From Panonychus citri (taxonomy: Eukaryota > Arthropoda > Arachnida > Trombidiformes > Tetranychidae), in assembly GCF_014898815.1 (NCBI RefSeq), contig NW_026515508.1, positions 177,571 through 241,570 on the forward strand: DNA of 64,000 nt. The letters are read 5' to 3'. Made by a program: the position numbers and the translations under genes. The notes below the pieces were generated by a model, which saw only the letters and a program-made list of their open reading frames with translations, was not told the origin of the DNA and searched no databases. This document shows positions 41,201 to 55,287 of this stretch, piece by piece; the stretch's first letter is position 1, and each line of letters begins with the position of its first letter.

Positions 41201-41418
41201 TTTGCCTTGAGGAGGATCCGGAAGAGGTGAATAAAAGCTTAACCCGTTATAGACAAGGACCAATATCACTCGATCCAAAGTTTATTACCTTACAAAAGCC
41301 CTTGGGCAATGGCTATTTTGGTGAGGTTTTCTTAGGAACCATTCCCTCCTCATCAGGTTGTGCCTCGATTCAAGTTGCAGTCAAAGTTTTGAAACTCAAA
41401 GCGATTCCCAATCATAAG
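41201..41418 (+). CDS. SYK/Shark-family tyrosine kinase, exon: kinase N-lobe start
   Basis: The acceptor tttacag ends at 41200 and the donor gtaagt starts at 41419. It begins by completing an Ile codon and encodes LEEDPEEVNKSLTRYR, then the glycine loop LGNGYFGEVFLG and the VAVKVLKL strand with the ATP-binding Lys. It ends at HK in phase 0. Confidence 0.92.
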
Positions 41419-42925
41419 GTAAGTCTCATTTAAATTTGATTAATTTTCCACTCAATTAACTAACCTTATAATCTGAATGTGTGTGTGTGTAAAATTACAG
41501 AGTAGAAATCAAACTTTGTTTCACAAACTGACCAAATTGTAGTTCACTAATGTACATGGTAATTACTGTAATGGGAGAGAGTGAACATTTTTACTTGACC
41601 AGAACCAAGTTGGTCACTTTTTATGTGGAAATTAATTTGAGTTGGACTTTTGTTTAGATGAGAGTAACTCTCAGGATATTATTGTTTGTGTATTTTATTT
41701 TCTGTGTGTTTTTATATCATAATAACACTGGAAATGAGAAAGGAAATGATTTAGGTTTGTGAGTTCCGGTTAGATGATGATAATGAGAGAATCTCAGTGA
41801 GAAAGAGTGAGAGTGAAAGTGAAACGATGGGAAAGAAAAAACTTATCTTTAGATTATCATGAGTACATAATAATAAATCGTAACTAGAACTACTAGACAG
41901 ACAATGGATTCTAATGATGATACATTATTTGTCTCTGAAGGAAAAAGACAATATAATTTTTTTTCCTCTCTCTCCTTCTTCCTCCATGTTTACTATCCTT
42001 TTCCTTTACCACCTTCAACCATCATCATGATGTAATATTATTTGCCTTTTTGTGGCAAAATATAAACATGGAACTGTGGTGATGGTGGTAAATACTGAAA
42101 GATATCTATTATTATCATGATTATATGATGGAAATGAATTCACAACCGATAATAAAATATCAACACCTCCCACAATATTTTCCCTCCCATTGAATTGATG
42201 ATATTGATATTATATTCAAAAATCTTTTTCACCCAAAGAATATAATATTATAATACTTCATCATATTATCGAAACTATTTTCTCTCTCTCTATCACTATG
42301 AAAATAAAAGGGAGAAGGAGTGTAAATCAATCAATCATGTATCTATTATCATGGGGAATCGGAAATTTTTTCAGCTTATTCCTCCTCTTTTCATCCGATT
42401 ATCTGATGATTATGAGACATTTTCACCTCTATGGAAATGTTGTTATTTCCATCGAATTAATCACAGATGACCATTGAATCTAATATTGAAGATTCGATGT
42501 AAAAATATGAATTACGAAAGTCCAGTTGATTGAACAATTGAATTGAAATAGTAGATTGCGAATTTCATTGAAAAGTTGATTCATTTGTACGTAGTTCATG
42601 AGGCATCAATATCTTTTGTGTGTATGTAAACTCAAGTATATCTATTCACATGGGAAAGATTTCTCTTGGTGGATACAATAGAAGGTGGGAAGAAAAAAGT
42701 TTCTCGGATAAAAAATGATCATCATGAAACGATGTATTTTAATAAGGATAAAACCATAATGATTGATGAAATTTCAGTGGAAAAGTCAAATGATGATGAT
42801 GATAAGGTAAACGATTGCTCTTCCTTTTCTTATCTTTATGATCTCATGATAATGCTACATGTTCATCTGTATGTATAATAGATTAACCAGAATTATTCTG
42901 ATGAACATGATGCGATTTTTTTTTA

Positions 42926-42963
<38 letters not shown>

Positions 42964-44829
42964 TCGCTCGCTCGCTCTCTTTTCTTCATCATGATTGATT
43001 GATACACTTATTTTTGATATATATCGTTAACTCATTATCATCATCATCATCATCATCATGAACATTATTTCATGATTATCATTAACTAAAGCAACCTTTT
43101 GAATCTCAGGTAATATGTTTCACTCACCCCACCTCCAAGAATCCTTCCCACTTAAGCACCATCAACATTAGTGATGTAATAGTTGTATAAATTACTTGAA
43201 TTGATGTTGATATTAAGTAATCATTATTATCATGCACAAGATTTGATTGTAATAGTTTCATTTTCATTCATCAATCAAATGTAATTATCATCAATGATTC
43301 ACGATAATGTAATGATAATGTTTAGATTTAAATTGATTAATCGTTTCCTATTGCAAATTAAGATCATCATAGTAATAATATTGTTCAATTGTATTAATAA
43401 CACAAACGGACAATCAAGACTAATTAGAGACGGAAAAAAAATTTTCTAGAGTCTATCAACTAATCAATTAATCACTTACCATAGCTGTTAATTAATTTCT
43501 CGCTTATTCCCTGTCCAATAAATAGACCATCGTTATGATGATATTCAAGTGCTATCGATTATGATTCAGGACTGTCCCCCAAAATGCTGAGCCTTTAAAT
43601 GAATGAATATACAATTGACCCACTGAAAGGAATATTATTTTTGGTGAATATCTTTTTCCACTTTGAATGTGAATGAATTTTCATGGTAAACGCTTAGATT
43701 ATATCAGAATGATTGGAAAAGCTCAATTGGATCAATGGAGTGTGGGTGGGGACGATCAAGGGAGGTGGAAATAATAATAAAAAAGGTTGAACAATAAGAG
43801 TGTGAAAGAATAAATATATTACAGTAGAATGAGAATGTTATCATTATGAAAGGGTAAGAGGGTGGAAAAGGAGGAAATTGAAGATGAGGATGGAGAGAGA
43901 GAAAAAGAAAAATAATAAGATTGGGAAATTTTGGAAACCTTTTTGTTCTTGATAGAAAATCACATTATTATTATTATGTTATCATCATTTTCTCATCTCA
44001 TCTTCCTTTTTTCCAATATTCTTTTCGTTGAAATGTTTTCTTTCTGTTGTTCACTGTTTTTTTCATCTCTCATTCTCCCTGAAAATCATCATCATTTGCT
44101 CTTCTTCCGTTTTTCATACCTTTGCCTTTACACAAGAAAATAAAACTCATGATGATGGTGAAAAATAAGATGAAGATGGAGAAATGGTCAAAGTTGTTGC
44201 TGTCCAATTGAGTTTCATGGTTCCATGGGTCAATTTTTTTCTTCTTCTCTCCCTTTGAGAGCCAAAAGAATCAAATGAATCCCAAACTTAAGGTCAATTC
44301 TTTCACTTGGAATCTTATTTTTGACCAACATCTTTTTTTTTCTTACCAATGGTCAATAAATAAAAAAAAATGATCTCAAGGCGAAAGAGGAAAAGTTGAT
44401 GGAGGAAATGCTCGGTGTTTATCTGAACAAATGTGTTACATTTTCCAAGGAATGAATAGTTTAAATGGTGATCGTTATATTTTCTCTCTCTCTCTCTTCA
44501 TCGAATATGAGATATTAGAACTTTCTTTTTATATACATGATGATTTCTTTCCCATATTTATGATGATCTGATTCAATGGTCTTTTTGGATGATGACCATC
44601 ATCATACTCATCACTTTATCTCTACTTAGCGTGATAATAATGAACCTGTCATGATGATATTCGAATTTGAATCGTTTGCTATTGTTGCTTTTCCTTATTC
44701 TTATTGTTTTTCTCTCCTTTTCTCTCCAGTTCTTTTTTCTCTCTTTCTGTATATTCAAGTAAAGAATTTCTTCTCATCATTGATTACTCTCATATTCTCT
44801 ATTTCTTTATTTTGTTCTATTATCTTCCA

Positions 44830-44832
<3 letters not shown>

Positions 44833-44870
<38 letters not shown>
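44833..44870. repeat. (TC)n microsatellite
   Basis: About 19 TC units. Like others in these introns it generates artificial Ser/Leu ORFs. Confidence 0.9.
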
Positions 44871-44872
<2 letters not shown>

Positions 44873-47154
44873 GTACTCGGTTGATTGAATTTTTCACAGA
44901 CCATCAGACTGAAAATACGAAAAGCTTAACTTGATAATATATCTATTGTTTCATTTTTTTTCTCTTTCACTTGGAACTTTTTTCATCTCTTACTCTTAAT
45001 GAAATCTTCTGAAACTACTAACTATCTATCGTTAATTTCATCATCATTAACATCCTAATTTATTGTGACTACTGAGCACATGAAGATCCATAATACGCTT
45101 TATAAGCTGTACATATATGATTTACCAACAATTCATGATGATCTTTATTATCATCATTCTAATTATTGGTAACCTTGTAATTCATTTGTAAATGTAATCG
45201 AGAGTTACTTTAATGTATCAAGTTGTGGGTGAAAATACCGTTATATTAGTTAATCAATAATTGATGGCTGATTAGAAAAGTAAATAGTAAACATTTGATT
45301 TGATTGCTGGAGAAAAAAAAAATTCAACTTGCAATTTGTTTAATGGTTTCTAATGTCTTCTCCTCTCAATTCCATTAACTTTTTTTTTCTCTCCATCATC
45401 ATCAACCGTTTTATCCTCATCTTCATCCAGGAAGCTTAATCATCAACACAGTCAACTAAATATAACTGTGTTACTTTTGTCAACTTTATCCTTGATAACC
45501 TATTAGTTTAGAGTTAGAATGTCAATCTTTATAAACCAACACCTCGAGATTTACCAAATGAAATATAGATTAGAATGGAAGCGAAAAAAAGTTCTAATAG
45601 AACAGATTTTTTCTCTCTCGAGTTCTAAAAAAAAAGTTAATCTCTCCTCTCGAAAGAATTAACGAAATTCTGATGAAAATCTATTTTTTTCCTTTCTCTC
45701 TCTCTCGGTTTAGTTTTGTTCTAAGGAATCGAAGATTACTCGCCAAAGGCTCTAATTGAGAAACTAGATTGTTATCGAGAAAAAAAGTGACCGATTGCCA
45801 CTGAATCGTCTTATCTTTTAATGGTTAAGTGAATTCGATGGTCAATTGTGTAGGGACAGGAGAATATGTTTCCATTGATTAACTGTGACACTTTTTGGGT
45901 TTGAAAATTGCAAGAAATTCATAGTAAATGTTGATGGATTCTGATGATTGAGTGATTAACTGGGAGGAAATTTGGAACCAAGATGAAAAGTAGGAGGAGA
46001 TGTTGAAGGTAGAAAAGGTTTGGTCAACTGGTCATAACGATTAACGGTTAATTTGGATTGATATATTAATAATTCTGGGAGAAAGTTTCACTCAACAGAT
46101 TCAAGGATAAGTTAGTTGCTGAACCGAATGATAAAACAAAAAATAATAGTCATGAAACTTGAAACATAATCAGTCCAATTGAATTGATCGTCATTTGAAA
46201 GGTGAAATATTAATAGTATAAAATATCAATGGTCAACACATCTGATTGTCCAGTTTGTTACTTACCTGATCAAATGGGTTAATCAAGCAAAGATTAAATT
46301 GATTACATTCAATGATAATAATAGTGTTACTGTTATATCATTAGAAAGAAACAATTAACTTGTTATCTGGTCAAGATTAAAACATTAAAATAGCCATAAA
46401 GATATCAAGTTGATTCTTTGCCAACCTATTAACTTTGTGTCCTCTTTAATTACAATAGATTTGCTTTTTCATCTGTTAATTGTTAACTGTGTTTATTTTG
46501 TTTCTATCATTATATTGACCATCTTAATGATGACCATGATGATGATGATGATGATGATGAGTATCAACATTACAGCTCTTAAACTCCCACGGCAATTGAA
46601 CAGTTGAGGTTATTATTATATGCTGATGGAGATGATGGTAATTCTGATGATGATAATCATCATCACCATGGTACAAAAAGTGGTAATGAGTAACATGAGA
46701 TTAGATTGTTAACCGTTATTAGTGAAAATTGATTGTAAATTATGAAACTCGTGTAATATGATTTCTTACAAATGAGATAATGTTGATTTACATGATATAT
46801 TTAAGCTGAATCACCACTGAACAATTTCAGAATCTTTAGTATTATGTTTCCATTTTACAAACTTTCAACTTTTTCTAAACTTTTTTTCTCTTTCTAATAT
46901 AAACAGTTCTCATGAAATGATCGTTGATCTTGTGATAACAATTGATTATATCATGAAATTCATTGACAATAATAAGGTTTACAAGTCAATTCACGTATTA
47001 AGTTTTGATGAACATCATCATCCTCAGAATCTTCTTCAGTCTCATGATAAGTTGACCTTATAATCATGTGATTGACGAATAAATCGAAAACCCCGACCAA
47101 ATTATCTTCCAATATAATGATGATAATTTTTTCTCCTCTTCAATTCTCTTATAA

Positions 47155-47196
47155 AGAGAGAGAGAGAGAGAGAGAGTGAGAGAGAGAGAGAGAGAC
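47155..47196. repeat. (GA)n microsatellite
   Basis: GA repeat with one T interruption; the reverse orientation of the TC tracts elsewhere. Confidence 0.9.
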
Positions 47197-50100
47197 CGAG
47201 ATAATTTCGTTAGCTGTCTCTTGATTCGTATTACCTTCTTTGTCTACCTTATCATACCCACTTCTAATCTTGATCCTACTTGAATGTTAATTTACTTTGA
47301 TCAGTGAGTTGAAATCTTTTCCCTTTTTGTGATAATGTTAGTAATGTATATATATTTATACGAGGAATGGTCAAGAGGAAAAGGAAATTGATTTAGTCGT
47401 GAATGGTCACTTGAGAGTTCGTCCGTGATTCACAAGCAACAAAACCACCATCACTATCCATCCAATGAGAAAAGGTTGTAACTTTATTCAAGGATTGACC
47501 ATAGAAGAAGAAGAAGAAGAAAAAAACTCTGACAAATATTACCTGAAACTTACTGAAGGTGGTAAATGATCATCTCCCAATTGAATTACCATGACAATTA
47601 TGATTACACAACAAGATCTTGAAATAGATTTAATTGTCCCTCTTGTGTTATTTGTAAATATATATTCAGTTACATGTTAATCAGTTGATGTTTTTACTAT
47701 TAACTCAACGATTTAGTCACAGTCAGATAAATAAACTCAATTGTCAGATTAATTTGAATATAAGTTAGAGACAGAGAGTAAATCAATGAGAGAGACTAAT
47801 CAATGTTCATGATAAAAGTCCCATTGGGAATTGTCTGAATAAATTTGATCACCTGAATGTCTTAATCATTACCTTGAATATGTAATAAAACTAAACGAAT
47901 ACACAAATCAAAACGATTAATGGTTTACACCGTTAGCAAATTAATAATCTCAACAGTTGAATGCAAATGATTCATTTCATGTTGAACTGATTTCCATGTT
48001 TATACTCAGCCATATGAACTTTTTTTTTCATCTCACTTTACTATTTTGGTGGATAGTTTTTCCCTTCCACCTTTCAGGTTTCATCTAAATTGTTGACAAT
48101 TAAGTGATCATCATGCAAATGATGACACAATATCCTCGTTGATTTGATTTCATGATAATACTTTGTAATAGCTCATTCGTAGCACTTGAAGGAGGGAAAA
48201 GTTATTCACCAGTGAAAAAGACTCAACCATGATGTGTATCATGTAAAATATGAACAATGAACGATGAAGAGAGGATAAATAATAATGCTCCAGATATTTT
48301 AACCATTCAATTTGCAAGAGATGAAGTTAATATCTAATAAAGCAAATACATTCATCGCCCTCAGGGTAAATATCATCACTTTTTGATCTCTGGGTGAAAA
48401 TTCAGTATTCACATTTCAACCAGAACTTACGAATTTAACTTTTTTCTCCTTCTTTTTTTCTCATGGTTGAATGAATTTTCTATTGAATTCAGCAAATGAA
48501 TTCACTTTATACTTTGATCGTAATGTTGTCATTTATTATTATTATTTTTTTCCCTCAGTTCCACCGAGAGTACTAACAAATATCTTGATTGTTTCATCAT
48601 GAATCTACTTAATCTCAGGTGAATCTGAATTATATCTCTTTGAAGATCAACTTGTTCTTTGACCTTAATAATTTTTACATGGAACAAAAGTAAAACAAAT
48701 GAACAATGTTCAACTTATAATGATCGAATTTCTGACAGAAAAAAAAAACTTTCTTTTTTCTTTCGAAAATGTTCATTTTTTTGGCTCATTCTGATTCTAT
48801 AATACATTTCAGTTGATCCATCATTCTGAGTGTTTTCAATTAGATGACTATTAACATCAGCATTTAGGCGTAGTAATAACTTGAAGAAAGAAGGAAAGAA
48901 GAATAAAAAAAAGTTCTGATTCAATATGATTGGTTAAAAGGGTTTTTTTTTCGAAAATTGAATTTTTTCTCTTTTCTTTTCAATGAATTTGTTCTCGAAA
49001 ATTTAGCATCATGAACATTATCAGCATCCATTCAGGAAATGAAAGAGACTACAAAGTGCATCCAATTTTATTATTGTCCATGTGGGAGAGTCATCGGGGG
49101 TTGAAGGGAGGTTAAAGGTTGATAAATTGACAGTCGAGATAAAAAATGGATTCAATTGAAATGATAGAAAGTAACAAAGAGTAATCAACCATGAGTTTGA
49201 TGATTCTATTCATGAGGAAAACAGAATAATGATGAAAATTGATAGAATTTTTTTTTTACTTTTCCTTCTTCATCTTATTCCTGATGATGATCATCATCAT
49301 CGTCATACTGAATCCCTTCATGGATTCATGATGATAATATTTAATTCATAATGTTGATAAGCTTAACTTTTCAACGAGAAAAGGGAATTGAATAGTTGTA
49401 TGTTAAATTTTCGTTGAATAAACGGAATTCCCATGAAAGTTTCCATCATGAATATCATCATGTTACCATGTTGTATGTTTTTGCTATTGAAATTGGAAAC
49501 GAAAACTTTTTCTTCTCTTTTTTTTCTCAGAGAAAAAAAATATCAACATTACCCACCCCACTTTCCCTTACATTCAACTGTCACTTGCATCAATATTATT
49601 TTTTGTATTTCGTCATTTCTGTTACCTTATCCCATCGACTAACTCACCTTGTTACCTTTTCTGTCAGTCTGAGTTTTTTTTCACTACTTTCTGATAATCT
49701 TTTGCATGGTAAGTAATATATTTACATTATGACATTTGAATCTGAATATGAAACTGGGAGTTTCTGGGAGGAAAATGATTGCTACTATTCAATTGATTTG
49801 ACCCAGCAAAGTAACTGAATGACTTTATCAGAACTTTATTATTTCATGATAACATGAGTTACTTTGAGTTTCTTTTCACAATCTTCATTTTTATCCACCC
49901 TCTTTATTTGCCCTGTGGTTGGAAAATGAGAAATAATAGAGAAAAAGTTCTGTATACTTGTCATGATATGAGTTATCTACTGAAAATCTTATCATCATGA
50001 GATCTCCAGGAGATAATAATTCTGACTCTTCATGTTTCTCCCTCCTCTTTTCTCATCCCCACCCTAACCAATCACCATCAACCCATTTTCATCAGCTCTC

Positions 50101-51931
50101 TCTCCCTCTCCCTGTTTCAATCGTTTCATCTTCCACTATATTTTCACCTTTCAAATGCAATACCACTGATAACTTTTCATATCTCTCTCTCTCTCTCTCT
50201 CTCGCTCTCTCATCATTTTCATCATTAATGTCAATACATTCCCTCCCAGCCCCATTTTTATCCTCTCTTTCATCATCTTTCTGGCCTTTTGTTATATCTG
50301 CTCATTCTCATATATATATAGTTGATAAAGTTGATAATAATAATCTGATTCCATCTAAAATTGTTATCATGATGATGATTATATTGCTAGAAATAGTTTT
50401 ATCGTCCTGATGAGTAGTTATCTGTGATTGAATTGAAACGATTCATGAAATAAATCAAGTTATTATCATGATTATATACCAAATTATTAGATTGTAAGAG
50501 AGGATAAAATGGCAAGTTGAAACTGAACATTGATAATAAAGAAAGAGGAAAAGGAAGGAAGTGGTTTAGGTTATTTATTATGTTGTTGTTTCTATTAATT
50601 AAAGGTGGAACCGGAAATTCAGTGAGAAACAGAAAAGTAGGCGGAGAGTGATGAAAAGTAATTCTAATCAGGGATTGTGAAAGAAAAAATATATATATAT
50701 ATATATTTATATACATATAACATGGTGAAAAATTCGTAGAAAAAAACTATTTCAAGTTGCAAAGATTTTCGAGTTTTTTTTACTTCGAAAAAATGAAATT
50801 TTCTTCCATCATCTCTATCAGCCTTGCAATTCAATTCAGGTTCAGTTGACTTGGTGTTTCAATCTCGTCTCATGATCCTTATGAGTAAATACATGATTTG
50901 GTTGATTAATTTTTGAAACAAATATCATCATCATCATCATGAAACCAGAATCAGAACCAGAATGAAAGTGTAATTATTTTCATTTCCTCTTTTTCCTCAA
51001 ATCAGTTACATGATGTAATCATCATCATCACCACCATGGCTATTTCATGAGAAGAGGGGAGAAGCTGAAATTTGAAACTCGTAAATTCAACTCACAAGTA
51101 AAATTCAGTTAATTATACAATTTAATTTGTATTTTTCAGTTCTAATTAAACTTTGAAATTGAACAACTTTCCTCAATAATAAAGTAATAGCATTTGAATT
51201 ATTAACAACCGATTCTCATGGAGGGAGGAAAAAGGGAGTATTAATATCTTTCAGGTTGATTATAACAATTAGGTCAGTATTTTGTTGACCAATCTTTCTT
51301 CACGAAATATATACTGTGTGTGTATGATGCAATATTAATCAGATATTAGGGATAAGTTTGAAAAAGAATAGGAAAAAGAAGGTGAAAGATACGGAATCTG
51401 ATAAATCTCAATATGGTCAGTATTCAGTACACGTTATCTGGACAATGGAACAAGAAAATGAAAAGATATTTATTTTTCTTCCACTTTTATCCCATTGATC
51501 CGATCGGATTATCTCAACGTTATCATTACTATTATTACAATCATATTGTTCCTCAATCTTTTATCAACCTTTTTCACCTCTTTCAACAATACCATGTCCA
51601 CACCCACTGACCATCCAAAAAATAGAGAGTGAGAGTATCATTATCTTTTTAAGATAATATCTCGATATCACTTCATCTTGCAATCTTCATCTTGCAATGA
51701 TAAAAAGTATTCCTACTCTCTTTCATATATCTATCATATTCTATAAGCCATATTATCATCAATAATGTATTGGTCAGTAATCTCTCTGTCATCATGCTGG
51801 TCAGCTTCATGACGATCACAATGATTGTAATTTTCACTATTGATTCTCTTGTCTTTTTAGTTTAACTTTGTAATTAAATTAACCAGAAAATCAGCTGAAA
51901 ATGGTGATAAATTTATTCTTGCTCATTTTTT

Positions 51932-51934
<3 letters not shown>

Positions 51935-51964
<30 letters not shown>
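51935..51964. repeat. (CT)n microsatellite
   Basis: About 15 CT units in the same intron. Confidence 0.9.
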
Positions 51965-51968
<4 letters not shown>

Positions 51969-54259
51969 ATACTAATTGATAATTAACTGATTTGAATTTA
52001 AATGTAATTAGTAATTAGTCGTTTGTTGATTTGAACATAAAGAAAATTATTCTCTCAATATTTATTATTATTCCAACAAAATTCTGGTTAACTAAATCTC
52101 TATTGTGATGCTCATATTATTCAACCTTTTCTCATGATGATGATGATGATGATTAATTTAGGAAAGTCTTTTTATCATTACGATGACAAAATGATATTCC
52201 TCTGATTGTTCAGTTGATTCAGTTGAGGAGGGAAAAAAGTTCAGATGATAAAATGATAATAGAAAAAGTTTTTCCCTTCTGAAAGTCTTATCTCTTACCA
52301 TGAACATGAATGCTCAAGATGATGAAGATAATGATTATGATGATGATGATGATGATAATTTTGATGACAGAAAAAGAGCTTGAGCATTTTGATTAAAACA
52401 TCAAATTAACCTGTCATTGTGTTGGATTGTCATGATGATAAGTAAAGAGAAAGTTTTATTTTTTTTCTGGTTGTTAAAAATTCTGATATAATGATTATCA
52501 TGGTGATAGTATTTATCTTGAGTTGGGATAAATCATTATGATATGAAAATGATTTTTCCGCCTCACTCATGTTCTTGAGCAATTTAATTTAATCTAATAG
52601 ATCCCAAACAAGTACATCATGATGATCATCATCATGATGAAAAGAGGGGAAAACGATTCTATCTCCTTTTCATGATAAGTTCTGATGGGAATGTTGAATT
52701 TACGAAATGAGCATTAGAATTAAAAACTGAGTCTCGAACTTTTTCCTTCGTTTGAATTTCATTCTTTTCATGATTCAACTTCTCATTGAGTGAAATTCCG
52801 TTTATGAATTATTCTGATTTCTATCAATATGTCAGTTGAGATTTTCTATCGGAATAAAATCTCACTCTCTCAGAATTATTAGAAAATGGAACTTTGAGAT
52901 TACAGGATAAAGTTCGTGTTTGAACATTTTGTTGTTCTTGTAAAATATATTATATTAGATCAGAATTTAACTGACTTGATATAATAATGCTGATGACCAT
53001 TGGGTTATAATGACGATGGTGATCATCATTTTGCTTTTAGCTGTTGGCAGTGGTGGTGATAATGTCTGGTCATTTTGAAATTTTCCATCTTTCATTCTGG
53101 TATCATCATGAAATTGTCAAAAAAAGCTCAGTCATTATATCTTGAGATCATTTTTTATCCTTAAAACTCAATTTACAGTTTTGATTCTTGATTTAATTTC
53201 TCGGATCAGAGAAAAATAAAAAAACAAACTTTAACAAAATACTGGTCAGCAAAAAGATGACCAAAAAATCATAAATCATCATCATCTTCATCCTGTTCAT
53301 TAAAATTATCACATTGACCCATGAAATTTGTTGTTGATTATCTTTACCTTTATTGCTTTTGATTGAAACTCATTAAAACGATAATCCAATTGATGAATCA
53401 ATCAAACAATTTACAAGATTGAACCATCAATATGAACATGAGTTATTTAAGAAAACACTATTTACTTTTCGTTGATAAAAAAACCAAACCTAAAAGAAAG
53501 AATATTTTTTTTCTCTAATACCAATTTCCACTCTGATCATCATGAGAATCATCATGAACATGTATTCAGATAATATAAACATGTACATTACCTACAAGCA
53601 ATCTGATATGCACCATGATTAGTTTTCATTGACTTTTTTTCCTTCAATTTAACTCAATGGTTCAATAGATATCATCATTTATCAGAATTAGAATCTGTTT
53701 CTAATGTTCAGATAATGAGAGTGTATGAAAAAAACATCAATATCTCATAATGATTGGTAAAAAAAATCGTACACATGATTAAGTGAATATATTTATTCAT
53801 TAATTTAGATTATTCTTATTCCATAAATTATGATTAACTCGAAATAGCTTCTATTTAATCATGAGTAGTATAATAATTGGAGATAATTGAATTGATTGGA
53901 AATTATTTCCATTTATAAATCAGTCATTGAATGCTATTAGATAATTTCTTATGAACATTGGTTGAACTTTTTTTTTTAAATTGCTTTTCAATACAATTCA
54001 ATTGGGTAATTGGAGAGTATGCAAGTTAATTGAGGTGGAAAATTAATTAAACACTAATTACTCGCCAATATGTTGGTAATTTTATGTAATAACACGAACT
54101 AATTGTTGTTTACTCTTTGTCCCTTATTTGATTATTCACATGAATCTATTGAACTTTTGGATTTCCTGGATTTGTATCTCTATCGACATGGATCATGAAT
54201 CCGCCGATTATCATGATAATAACAAACGATCTGTTTATCACTTGATTACTATGATTTAG

Positions 54260-54601
54260 AGTGAAATCTTAAGAGAAGCCCAAACCATGTCAGCCTTAGA
54301 TCATAAACACATCGTCAGATTAATTGGTGTCTGCGAGGTTGATCCAATCATGATTGTTATGGAATTAGCACCATTGGGACCATTGAATCAATATTTACTT
54401 GACCATGGGTTTGTGGTCACTATTAAGGACATAATTGCCCTTCTCTTGCAAGTTGCAATGGCGATGCAATACCTTGAAAGTAAACAATTTATCCACCGTG
54501 ACCTTGCGGCAAGAAATGTACTATTGGTGAACGAAAAGTTTGCCAAAGTTAGTGACTTTGGCATGTCAAGAGCACTTGGAATTGGTAAAGAGTATTATAA
54601 G
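54260..54601 (+). CDS. SYK/Shark-family tyrosine kinase, exon: helix C to activation loop
   Basis: The acceptor gatttag ends at 54259 and the donor gtaatg starts at 54602. 114 residues: SEILREAQTMSALDH (helix C with its Glu), HIVRLIGVCE, the hinge MELAPLGPLNQYL, the catalytic loop FIHRDLAARNVLL, KVSDFGMSRALG with the Mg-binding DFG, and KEYYK. The tandem Tyr at YYK is where SYK/ZAP-70 kinases are activated by phosphorylation. Confidence 0.95.
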
Positions 54602-55146
54602 GTAATGTTATCAATTATCAAATCGATTCTTATCTCTATTTTGATTCTGAATATTAACTGTTTATGGAAAATAAAACCGATCTAATTGAGCGATTCAACT
54701 AAAGTGAAAGTGATAAATGTTTCAATCAACTATTATATTGGAAAGTAGGGGAAAACATTAGGGTGAATCAAGTTGATCTACATAACATATCATGTATCGT
54801 TTACTCAGATTCATTACAATATCCTGTTTCCGATTTATTCAGTGCGTGAATGATGAACAGTGATAATCAAAAGCTAAATACTTCTCGATACTTATGGTAT
54901 ATATTCAACAAAGATTCAGGGTTCGATCATGAATAATTCTGAGTTTTTTTTCGCTCATTCTGTTTACTTTTAGTAAATTGAATATTCTTTTGGACTGAAT
55001 GTCAATCGATCGTAACATTGATCATTTATGATAATATTAAACAGAATCAAATTAGAATTGAGTATTGTAGGTGAAGCTATCAACATTGTTTATTGAATAT
55101 TCTCACTGTCAATAATTTTATCATCTCTAATTCAATTGCTTTCCAG
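54602..55146 (+). other. kinase intron
   Basis: 545-bp intron, gtaatg to ttccag, AT-rich, nothing else seen. Confidence 0.85.
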
Positions 55147-55287
55147 GCTAAAAGTGCGTCCAAATGGCCATTAAAATGGTACGCACCCGAATGTATCTAT
55201 TATTTCAAGTTTAGTACAAAATCTGATGTTTGGTCTTATGGTGTTACCATGTGGGAATCTTTATCCTATGGACAGAAACCATATGAG
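55147..55287 (+). CDS. SYK/Shark-family tyrosine kinase, exon: P+1 loop to helix F
   Basis: The acceptor ttccag ends at 55146 and the donor gtatgg starts at 55288. 47 residues: AKSASKWPLKWYAPECIYYF, then KSDVWSYGVTMWESLSYGQK and PYE. W-P-x-K-W-Y-A-P-E-C-I and GQKPY are typical of the SYK/ZAP-70/Shark group. Confidence 0.95.

Larger units (their letters stand above)
41419..54259 (+). other. 12.8-kb kinase intron, no gene seen
   Basis: Simple-sequence-rich host DNA with many ATG/ATC runs and TC tracts at 42931-42957, 44833-44870 and 51935-51964. Several ORFs of 100-137 codons (e.g. 49396-49716, 49997-50410) are Ser/Phe-rich low-complexity frames over TC tracts and are not taken as genes. Confidence 0.75.

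Noticed and set aside
49396..50716. Cluster of 100-137 codon ORFs on both strands
   Set aside because: They run through TC tracts and simple sequence, giving Ser/Leu/Phe low complexity; no domain signature.
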